Source: DATIYF01 sp035517775 (GTDB taxonomy: Bacteria > Acidobacteriota > Terriglobia > Terriglobales > Acidobacteriaceae). Taken from it: a stretch of 64,000 bases of DNA. Where the stretch lies: positions 9,900-73,899 of the forward strand of contig DATIYF010000012.1 in NCBI GenBank assembly GCA_035517775.1. The letters are read 5' to 3'. Below are positions 57,716 through 64,000 of the stretch, in pieces; within the stretch, counting starts at the first letter, position 1, and the number at the start of each line of letters is the position of its first letter. The notes beneath the pieces were generated by a model, which was not told the origin of the DNA, did not search any database, and saw only the letters and a list, made by a program, of their open reading frames with translations. Position numbers and translations under genes: made by a program.

Positions 57716-58147
57716 TTACCGCGGCATGCGCTTGGCCTGGCGCTCACGCATGGCGCGCACGGCGCCCGGACCTGTGCCGGTCGGCGGCTTGCGCATGCCA
57801 TCGAGCAGCTCTTTCAGAACTACCGCGTTATTATGTTTTTCATTCCTGGAAGCGAACAGGAGGGTCAATTTCTTGCGCTCGTTGGCCAGGCGATAAAGTT
57901 CATCGAGGGCCGGGGCGGCTTCCGGGCGGGCCAACTCCTTGAGATAGCTCCGGCGAAAGCGAAGCCAGCTTTCGGGGCGGGCGTGGAACCACTTGCGCAA
58001 GCCATCGGAGGGCGCCAGATTGCGCAGCCAGCGCTCAATGGCGGCATGGTCTTTGCTGATGCCGCGCGGCCACAGCCGGTCCACCAGGACGCGGCAGCCA
58101 TCTGCCCGCGCCGCCTTTTCGTAGATTCGTTTGACCGCAACCGGCAT
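57716..58147 (-). CDS. DUF488 family protein (YeaO-like)
   Basis: 143 residues. The family signature KRIYEKAARADGCRVLVDRL with WPRGISKDHAAIERWLRNLA, PSDGLRKWFHARPESWLRFR and LTLLFASRNEKHNNAVVL is clear. The family is widespread and its biochemical function is not established. The 5' end faces the cytochrome gene across a 76-bp gap. A basic C-terminal tail (about residues 118-143) is longer than in most members. Confidence 0.9.
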   Translation of the reverse strand: MPVAVKRIYEKAARADGCRVLVDRLWPRGISKDHAAIERWLRNLAPSDGLRKWFHARPESWLRFRRSYLKELARPEAAPALDELYRLANERKKLTLLFASRNEKHNNAVVLKELLDGMRKPPTGTGPGAVRAMRERQAKRMPR

Positions 58148-58223
58148 TCTGGTGCTCTATTATTTATTTTACGTCGCGAGGCGCTCTCTGCCGGCGGCGC
58201 CCGATCTTTGTTCCGAGGACGGA

Positions 58224-58619
58224 ATGAACCTGCTCATGCGAGTTGCGCGTGTACATCCCTTGAAGCTCTTTCCCGGTGTCATGTGGGTTTGCCTGGCAGT
58301 GTTTGCAGCCGTAGGCTGCAATGTGCAGCGGCGAAAATCGGACGCCGAACTTGGCCTGAACCCGCAGCAGGCGGCCGGGCGGCGCCTTTATGACCAGTAC
58401 TGCGACCGCTGCCATGAGCCGTATTCGACGCGCGGCAAGAAGGGGCCGGGCTTAGAAGGCATCTTCAAGCACCAGTATTTATCGTTGAGCGGCCTGCCCG
58501 CCAACGACGACCAGGTTGGGGACATGATCCGTTACGGCCGGACCAATATGCCGGGCTACGGGGATGTGCTATCGCAGCAGCAGGTTCAGGAGCTGTTGGC
58601 TTATCTTCACACCTTGTAG
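58224..58619 (+). CDS. Lipoprotein c-type cytochrome, single heme
   Basis: 131 residues from ATG 58224, since a signal with a lipobox follows (LAVFAAVGCNVQ, Cys near residue 32). There is one heme site, CDRCH (YDQYCDRCHEPYSTR), and a candidate axial Met in TNMPGYGDVLS. The fold ends QQQVQELLAYLHTL as in class I cytochromes. It should sit on the periplasmic face of a membrane and carry electrons. There is no neighbouring oxidase gene to name its partner. The longer upstream frame overlaps the DUF488 gene and is rejected. Confidence 0.87.
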   Translation: MNLLMRVARVHPLKLFPGVMWVCLAVFAAVGCNVQRRKSDAELGLNPQQAAGRRLYDQYCDRCHEPYSTRGKKGPGLEGIFKHQYLSLSGLPANDDQVGDMIRYGRTNMPGYGDVLSQQQVQELLAYLHTL

Positions 58620-58623
58620 GAAT

Positions 58624-59406
58624 TCAGCGGGAGCGGGAGAGCGTGCGCCGGGAGCGGGCCACGCCCTCGAAAGAGGCGACTTCCGGTTCCCGCTTGCGGG
58701 ATTCGCCGCCCTCCCCCTCACCCGTGATATAGGGGAGGTTAAGCGGCAGGGGCGCCGCCGAAGTCAGACCCTGATACTTACCCCGCGCGACGATCAGCTT
58801 TTCCAGTTGCGGACCTTCCAGGGGCCGCTGTTTTCCGAGCAAATGAGTCACCAGCGCGATCTGGGCGAAGTGTTCCACAATTTCCATCTTCATGTAGGCA
58901 TGCTGCAGGTCTGAACCATAACTGACCACGCCGTGGTTCGACATCAGAATGGCGTCGTACTCGGGAATCAGCGGCTCAAGCGTCTCCGCCAGTTCGGGGG
59001 TGCCGGGAGTGCCGTAGCGGGCCAGCGGGATGGAACCCAGGCCGATCACCACCTCACAGACCAGAGGCTGGTTGAGGGGCATTCCAGCCGCGGCAAAACC
59101 GGTGGCGGTGGGAGGATGAGCGTGCACCACGGCATTTACGTCGGGCCGCAGGCGGTAGATCAGCAAGTGCATGCCGATCTCGCTCGAAACATGGCGGCGG
59201 CCATGCAGCCGCCGGCCCTCGGGGTCCACGATGACCATGTCAGAGGGGCGCATGGCGCCCTTGCTGACCGAGGTTGGAGTGCACAGGATGCGCTTGCGAT
59301 CCAGACGCACCGAAAGATTGCCATCCATGGCCGCGACATAGCCGCGCTCATGCAGTGCCCTGCCTAAAGAGACAATTTCGCGGCGGGATTGACGGTCCGT
59401 GGGCAT
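58624..59406 (-). CDS. Class II aldolase/adducin family protein (fuculose-phosphate aldolase type)
   Basis: 260 residues from ATG 59406; the longer frame has no family residues. Motifs are AAMDGNLSVRL, CTPTSVSKGAMRPSDMVIVD, HLLIYRLRPDVNAVVHAHPP (two zinc His) and YDAILMSNHGVVSYG (third His), with a catalytic Glu likely in SSEIGMHLLIY. The family cleaves sugar phosphates to DHAP plus an aldehyde or acts in methylthioribulose pathways; the substrate is not clear. The C-terminal 35 residues are an unconserved charged tail. Confidence 0.87.
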   Translation of the reverse strand: MPTDRQSRREIVSLGRALHERGYVAAMDGNLSVRLDRKRILCTPTSVSKGAMRPSDMVIVDPEGRRLHGRRHVSSEIGMHLLIYRLRPDVNAVVHAHPPTATGFAAAGMPLNQPLVCEVVIGLGSIPLARYGTPGTPELAETLEPLIPEYDAILMSNHGVVSYGSDLQHAYMKMEIVEHFAQIALVTHLLGKQRPLEGPQLEKLIVARGKYQGLTSAAPLPLNLPYITGEGEGGESRKREPEVASFEGVARSRRTLSRSR

Positions 59407-59486
59407 AAGTAGGGCGGCTGGCGAGCGTGCCCGGCTCAGTGGCCGTATGGTACCGCAGTGCGCGGCTCCAGACAATCGGGTTTCGG

Positions 59487-59520
59487 CATCTTTAGGGCAT
59501 CTTTACACTTCATCTTTACA
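59487..59520. promoter_or_regulatory. Three CATCTTTA repeats in the divergent aldolase-queA region
   Basis: CATCTTTA occurs at 59487, 59498 and 59511, spaced 11 and 13 bp, about one helical turn apart. Such phasing suggests a protein-binding site. It lies about 60-90 bp upstream of queA and about 85 bp upstream of the aldolase start. Confidence 0.4.
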
Positions 59521-59562
59521 ATTCGGTTTGGGTGACTGCGAACCGCGCTGGGCTTAAGAACC

Positions 59563-59568
59563 TATAAT
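59563..59568 (+). promoter_or_regulatory. Consensus -10 box (TATAAT) of queA
   Basis: A perfect TATAAT ends 8 bases before the queA GTG. The predicted transcript start would fall at or within a few bases of the start codon, so queA may be translated from a leaderless mRNA. No good -35 hexamer is seen at the usual distance. Confidence 0.55.
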
Positions 59569-59576
59569 CGTCGGGC

Positions 59577-60680
59577 GTGCTGGTCTCCGAGTTCCATTAT
59601 CACCTTCCTCCCGAGCTGATTGCGCAGGAACCTTTGCCTGATCGGGCGGCCTCCCGCTTGCTCCAGGTGGAGGCTAAGTCAGGAGGATTGCGTGACCTGA
59701 GGTTCCGGGAGTTTCCTGCCTTGCTGCAGGATGGGGACCTGGTGGTGTTCAACAACACTCGCGTGTTTCCAGCCCGGCTGTACGGAACAAGAAGCGGAGC
59801 GCGAGCACAACCCGTCAGCCGGCGCAATCCGGCAGCCAGGGAATTTCTTTCAGGCCAGGTGGAAGTTCTGCTTACCCGGCAGCTTTCGGAAATGCCCAAT
59901 GAATGGGAATGCCTGGTGCGGCCAGGGCGAAAAATTGGTGTAGGGGAGCGCCTGTTTTTCGGGGCTGAGGGAGAACTGGCGGCCGAGGTGACCGGGCGCG
60001 GCGGCTTCGGGGAGCGCCGCATCCGCTTCGCGCCGGTGCAGGACTTCTTTGCGGCGATTGAACGCCTGGGGCACGTGCCGCTGCCGCCTTACATCGGGCG
60101 CGAGGACCGGCCCGAGGACCGCGAGCGTTACCAGACGGTTTATGCCAGTGAGCGCGGCTCGGTGGCCGCGCCGACGGCGGGTCTGCATTTCACTGCAGAG
60201 ATTCTGGCTGCGCTTCGCGGGCGCGGCGCTGAAACCGCAGAGATCACACTGCATGTAGGCCTGGGCACGTTTCAGCCGGTGCACAGTGAGCGGGTGGAAG
60301 ACCACAAGCTGCACCGCGAGGGGTTCAGTATTTCTGCTGCTGCGGCCTCGGCGGTAAATCGCGCGCTGGAGGGAGGGCGGCGGGTGGTCGCCATTGGCAC
60401 CACAACTGTGCGTACGCTGGAATATGCGGCCAGCCAACATGGCGGCAAGATCAAGGCGGGCGCGGGCGAGGCTGATCTGTTTATTTATCCCGGCTATCGG
60501 TTTCGGGTGGTTGGGGCGCTACTCACCAATTTTCACCTGCCCGAATCTACGCTGCTCATGCTGGTGTGCGCGTTCGGGGGCACGGATCGCGTGCTGGAAG
60601 CTTATAAGCACGCGGTCGAGCAGAAGTACCGCTTCTATTCTTATGGGGATTGCATGTTTCTGGGCCAGGGCGGCGATTAG
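59577..60680 (+). CDS. queA: S-adenosylmethionine:tRNA ribosyltransferase-isomerase QueA
   Basis: 367 residues from GTG 59577. Family motifs are SEFHYHLPPELIAQEPLPDR, LVVFNNTRVFPARLYG, YIGREDRPEDRERYQTVYAS, GSVAAPTAGLHFTAEILAAL, TLHVGLGTFQPVHSERVEDH, VVAIGTTTVRTLEYAA and LLTNFHLPESTLLMLVCAFG. It transfers the ribosyl part of SAM to preQ1-modified tRNA in queuosine synthesis. A small loop insertion is seen near residues 75-90 (TRSGARAQPVSRRNPAAREF). Its stop overlaps the convergent der stop by 4 bp. Confidence 0.96.
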   Translation: MLVSEFHYHLPPELIAQEPLPDRAASRLLQVEAKSGGLRDLRFREFPALLQDGDLVVFNNTRVFPARLYGTRSGARAQPVSRRNPAAREFLSGQVEVLLTRQLSEMPNEWECLVRPGRKIGVGERLFFGAEGELAAEVTGRGGFGERRIRFAPVQDFFAAIERLGHVPLPPYIGREDRPEDRERYQTVYASERGSVAAPTAGLHFTAEILAALRGRGAETAEITLHVGLGTFQPVHSERVEDHKLHREGFSISAAAASAVNRALEGGRRVVAIGTTTVRTLEYAASQHGGKIKAGAGEADLFIYPGYRFRVVGALLTNFHLPESTLLMLVCAFGGTDRVLEAYKHAVEQKYRFYSYGDCMFLGQGGD

Positions 60681-62098
60681 GCGCCGCGCGCGCGGTTTTT
60701 GATCCAGATGGGAGCGCCCAGAAATCCGAAAGCCTTGCGGATCCGATTTTCGAGGAACCGCTGGTAGGAGAAGTGCAGCTTGACCTTGCGGTCGGTGAAG
60801 AGGACAAAGGTTGGCGGCGCGACCGCGGCCTGGGTCATGTAGTAAATCTTGACCTGCTGGCGGGCGGGCACGGAGGCGCGCTCGAAGTCCACCGATTTGA
60901 GGAAGCGATTCATCTCCGCGGTAGGAATTCGCTTGCGGCGTTCGGCGGCGACCCGCTCGAGCGTGGGAAAAATCTTCTCCGTGCCTTTGCCGGTCGCGGC
61001 CGAGACGAACAAGACCGGCGCGTAGTTCAGAAATTTAAGGGCCTGGCGCAGGCGCAGCTCGTAGGCGGCGCGGTCGGCCTGGGCCTGCTGGTGCGCGGCG
61101 GACACTTTCGTGCGCTCGGGCAGCTTGTAGAAGCTTTTCTGCCGGCGGAGGGGAGTTTCCTGCGCGGACCAGAGGTCCCATTTGTTGACGACAATAATCA
61201 CCGAGCGGCCGCTCTCGTGGGCGTAGCCGGCGATGGCCGCGTCGAGCTGGCTGACGCCTTCGGTGGCGTCAATCACCAGCAGTGCGATGTCGGCGGCTTC
61301 GAGGTGCTTGCGGGCCATCACAACCGAGAGCTTCTCCGCCACCAGCTTTGTTTTTCCTTTGCGGCGAATGCCGGCGGTGTCAATGAAGCGAAAGCGCTGA
61401 CCTTTCCTTTCGATGATTTCATCCACGGCGTCGCGGGTGGTGCCGGGAAGGGGCGAAACGATGGAGCGTTCGCTTCCGGCCAGGCGGTTGAGCAGCGTGG
61501 ACTTGCCGACGTTGGGGTGGCCGATGATGGCGACTTTGACTTCGGCGGAGCTTGCTTTGGCGTGCTCGGTGACCTCTGGAGCTTCCGCGGCCTCGCTTGG
61601 TGGATCAGGAAACGCCTTCACGACCGCATCCAGCAAGTCATCCACGCCGCGGCCATGCTCGGCGGAAATCGGAAACAACTTCTGGATTCCCAGGCGGTGA
61701 AATTCGGCCGCCAGGGCTTGCTGCTTCTCGCTATCCATCTTATTGACCGCGAGAAACAGCGGCTTGCCCGTGCGCAGGAGCAGGCGTGCCAGCTCGAGGT
61801 CAGGGGCGGCAAGCTCGCTACGGCCGTCCACTACCAGGACGAGGGCGGCGGCTTCTTGCACTGCGACTTTGGCCTGGCGGAAGATTTCCGCGGGGATAAG
61901 GTCCTTTTCCTCGGGAAGAATGCCGCCGGTATCCACCACGCGGAAGCTGTGGCCGCGCCATTCGGCCTGGCCATACAGGCGGTCACGCGTGATGCCGGGC
62001 TCATCGCCGACGATGGCCCGGCGTGATCCGACGATGCGATTGAACAGCGTGGATTTGCCCACGTTGGGACGGCCGAGGATGGCGACAGTGGCGCTCAT
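60677..62098 (-). CDS. der: Ribosome-assembly GTPase Der (EngA), two G domains
   Basis: 473 residues from ATG 62098 (MSATVAILGRPNVGKSTLFN); a longer frame is not conserved. Tandem G domains: G1 GRPNVGKST near residue 9 with DTGG and NKMD; second G1 GHPNVGKST with DTAG and NKWD. A C-terminal KH-like domain follows (LKFLNYAPVLFVSAATGKGT; VNRFLKS-like NRFLKSVDFERASVPARQQV). The extreme C-terminus is basic. It is essential for 50S maturation in known bacteria. Confidence 0.96.
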   Translation of the reverse strand: MSATVAILGRPNVGKSTLFNRIVGSRRAIVGDEPGITRDRLYGQAEWRGHSFRVVDTGGILPEEKDLIPAEIFRQAKVAVQEAAALVLVVDGRSELAAPDLELARLLLRTGKPLFLAVNKMDSEKQQALAAEFHRLGIQKLFPISAEHGRGVDDLLDAVVKAFPDPPSEAAEAPEVTEHAKASSAEVKVAIIGHPNVGKSTLLNRLAGSERSIVSPLPGTTRDAVDEIIERKGQRFRFIDTAGIRRKGKTKLVAEKLSVVMARKHLEAADIALLVIDATEGVSQLDAAIAGYAHESGRSVIIVVNKWDLWSAQETPLRRQKSFYKLPERTKVSAAHQQAQADRAAYELRLRQALKFLNYAPVLFVSAATGKGTEKIFPTLERVAAERRKRIPTAEMNRFLKSVDFERASVPARQQVKIYYMTQAAVAPPTFVLFTDRKVKLHFSYQRFLENRIRKAFGFLGAPIWIKNRARGA

Positions 62099-62381
62099 GA
62101 GAAGGGGTGCGTCGTCCGATACAATCGAGCAGTGCCTGGGACAACGCCAGGGCAAGGGGACGCGCCCGATGACTCTGATTTACTTTAGCAAAATGCCAGC
62201 GACCAAGGGAGCGACCGATGCAGCGACCACGCCGGCCTTTATCGGCTTGATTGCGATGGAAGAGCTGCGCGAAATGTCGCCTGAGATGGCGAATGGGTGC
62301 GAATCGGCGGATTCCATTGATCCTGATCTCAGGGAGCCGTTTTGCGAACCATGACTCGATCCTCAGCATAAGATCATTTGA
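62099..62381. other. Gap between der and the helicase gene
   Basis: About 280 bp of divergent intergenic space. The open frames on either strand have no recognisable family features. It should hold the promoters of der and of the helicase gene; no clear -10/-35 pair was identified. Confidence 0.5.
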
Positions 62382-64000
62382 ATGCCAGCCTCAACGCCGC
62401 CAGCAATTCCGACGTCAATTTCTCTGCACCAGTTCTTTGGGCCGGGCGGGGTGCTCTCGCGCACGCACCCAGCTTATGAATTCCGCCGCGGGCAGTTGCA
62501 GATGGCGCAGGCAGTGGAGCAGGCGCTGGCCGAGCGCCGTCATCTGATCATTGAGGCCGGCACCGGGACCGGCAAGACCCTGGCCTACCTTGTGCCCGTG
62601 ATCCGCTCGGGCAAGCGGGTGATCATCTCCACCGGAACCAAGAATCTGCAGGAACAGCTCTTCTATAAAGACGTCCCTTTTCTGGAGCAGGCTTTGTTTC
62701 CCAAGGGCGAGGGAAGGCTGAGCGTCTGCTACATGAAGGGCCGCGCCAACTACCTTTGCCGAAAAAAACTCTACGATCTGACCGACCAGCCGGTGCTAAG
62801 CGGGCTGGAGGAGATCGAGCACTACCGGGCGATTGCCGCCTGGGAAAAGACCACGCAGACCGGCGACCGGGCCGAACTCGCCGCCATACCTGAGGCGAGC
62901 GCGCTCTGGCACAAGCTGGATGCGCGCGCCGATACCTGCCTGGGCCAGAAATGCAGCGCCTTCGAGCGCTGCTTTATCACCGAGATGCGGCGGCGGGCGA
63001 TGGAGAGCGACATCATCATTGTGAACCATCATCTGTTTTTCGCTGATCTTGGCATCAAGCAGCAGGCGGAGAAAGCCCCGGACGCCGGAGTGCTGCCGGA
63101 TGTGGGCTGCGTGATCTTCGATGAGGCGCATGAACTGGAAGACGTAGCCAGCGGATATTTCGGGGTTGCGGTGAGCCAGGGCCGGATCGAAGAACTGTGC
63201 CGCGACGTCGAGGCGGGCTTGCAGCGCAACCAGGCGCTTTCGGCCGCAGTGGCAGGGGCGGCGCAGAGCCTGCGGGAGCGCGGGGCGTTCTTCTTTTCTC
63301 TGCTCCCCCAGGGCGAAGGCCGCTTTGCCTTTGAGAACCGGCGCGATTTTCTGGAGGAAAACGGGGAAGAGTTTCTCGGCCTGCAGCAGGCTTTGCGGCG
63401 GCTGGCCGCGGAGCTGGAGAGTTTGCCTTCGAAGCCCGAAGAGGTCTTCAACTTCGCGCGCCGGGCGCAGGAATTGCAGGTGCAGCTGGGGTTCCTGCTG
63501 GAGTCGGAAGAGCCGAACACCGTCTTCTGGATCGAGCGGCGAGGCCGTGGCGCGGGCGCCCACGCCCGCGAAAGATCGAACGTGTTTCTGCAGGCCACGC
63601 CGATTGATGTGGCGCCCATCCTGAAGACCTGCCTGTTCGACAAACTGGAGTGCGCGGTGTTGACCTCAGCCACGCTGGCGGTAGGCGGCGGCTTCGAATA
63701 TATGCGCCAGCGCCTGGGTTTGGAGTACGCGCGCGAATCGGTTTTGCCTTCGCACTTCGATTACGCGCGGCAGGCGCTGCTGTATGTGCCTCCCGACCTG
63801 CCTGATCCGCGCACGCCGCAGTTTACTCCGCGGGCGGCCGACCGCATCCGCAAGCTGCTGGAGATCACCCGCGGGCGGGCGTTCGTGCTGTTCACCAGCT
63901 ATGCGCAGATGAAAGAGATTTACCAGCGACTGCTGGGCGAGCTGGAATTTCCCATGCTTCTGCAGGGCGATGCGCCGAAAACGGCGCTGCTCGAAGAGTT
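62382..64000 (+). CDS. DinG/XPD-like superfamily 2 helicase, C-terminus beyond the right edge
   Basis: The frame runs from ATG 62382 to the window end (about 539 residues seen). Walker A is EAGTGTGKTLAYLVP; motif Ia is VIISTGTKNLQEQL. Four cysteines in YMKGRANYLCRKK ... TCLGQKCSAFERC fit the Fe-S cluster pocket of DinG/XPD. The DEAH box is CVIFDEAHELED; SATL is motif III; VLFTSYAQMKEIY is the start of the second helicase domain. It unwinds damaged or branched DNA. Gene symbol withheld as dinG or yoaA cannot be separated here. Confidence 0.92.
   Translation, partial: MPASTPPAIPTSISLHQFFGPGGVLSRTHPAYEFRRGQLQMAQAVEQALAERRHLIIEAGTGTGKTLAYLVPVIRSGKRVIISTGTKNLQEQLFYKDVPFLEQALFPKGEGRLSVCYMKGRANYLCRKKLYDLTDQPVLSGLEEIEHYRAIAAWEKTTQTGDRAELAAIPEASALWHKLDARADTCLGQKCSAFERCFITEMRRRAMESDIIIVNHHLFFADLGIKQQAEKAPDAGVLPDVGCVIFDEAHELEDVASGYFGVAVSQGRIEELCRDVEAGLQRNQALSAAVAGAAQSLRERGAFFFSLLPQGEGRFAFENRRDFLEENGEEFLGLQQALRRLAAELESLPSKPEEVFNFARRAQELQVQLGFLLESEEPNTVFWIERRGRGAGAHARERSNVFLQATPIDVAPILKTCLFDKLECAVLTSATLAVGGGFEYMRQRLGLEYARESVLPSHFDYARQALLYVPPDLPDPRTPQFTPRAADRIRKLLEITRGRAFVLFTSYAQMKEIYQRLLGELEFPMLLQGDAPKTALLEE

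Noticed and set aside
60650..62026. 458-residue plus-strand frame
   Set aside because: Antisense to der.
62170..62354. Short plus-strand frame in the der-helicase gap
   Set aside because: It is only the 3' part of a frame antisense to der; no ribosome site or family features.

Overview
The window is a GC-rich chromosomal segment from a flagellated, Gram-negative (diderm) bacterium. P-ring and L-ring genes, a TonB-dependent receptor and a lipoprotein cytochrome imply an outer membrane. The FecR/DUF6600-like protein, the proline-rich secreted proteins and the overall gene style suggest Acidobacteriota; this taxonomic placement is inference, because no rRNA or ribosomal protein marker is present.

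Layout. (1) 1-6365, minus strand: a TonB-dependent receptor cut by the left edge, a YVTN-type beta-propeller protein, a FecR-domain protein with a proline-rich tail, and a membrane diguanylate cyclase. (2) 6617-12267, plus strand: regulators. These are an OmpR-type response regulator with a degenerate histidine-kinase-like partner, a sigma54 activator without a DNA-binding domain, a soluble histidine kinase and a complete NtrC-type activator. The last three resemble an FlrABC/FleQSR hierarchy and run directly into flgB. (3) 12258-34281: basal body, export apparatus, C-ring and hook genes (flgB, flgC, fliE, fliF, fliG, fliH, fliI, fliJ, fliK, flgD, flgE, fliL, fliN, fliO, fliP, fliQ, fliR, flhB, flhA, fliA, fliM, fliY-like), then a predicted MshEN (c-di-GMP-binding) protein, cheY and cheX. 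(4) 34494-42681: flgF, flgG, flgA, flgH, flgI, flgJ, flgM, a small unknown ORF, flgN, flgK and flgL. (5) 42792-47861, minus strand: the filament operon fliC, flaG, fliD, fliS and a FliT-like gene. (6) 48143-55531, plus strand: flbD, motA, motB, then cheW, cheA, cheR, an HDOD gene and cheB. (7) 55713 to the right edge: a palindromic intergenic element, then housekeeping genes (PBP4-type dacB, DUF488, cytochrome c, class II aldolase, queA, der) and a DinG-like helicase cut by the right edge.

How it works together. The sigma54 regulators would drive early and middle genes. FliA (sigma28) and FlgM are both encoded here. Four sites matching TAAA-N15-GCCGAT with exactly 15-bp spacing lie in front of fliC, flgM, cheY-cheX and cheW-cheA-cheR-HDOD-cheB, which predicts that the late regulon includes filament and chemotaxis genes. 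A cyclase and an MshEN protein suggest c-di-GMP input.

Not found in the window: chemoreceptors, flhF, flhG, fliW and csrA.

Most notable oddities: an ~80-residue module shared by FlgE and FliD; a 731-residue flagellin built from repeated modules; NPAE instead of NPTH at the FlhB cleavage site; FlgH without a lipobox; a very short FlgD; a FliO-like protein without a membrane segment; and a sigma54 activator without a DNA-binding domain. No mobile element, CRISPR array, tRNA or rRNA was seen.
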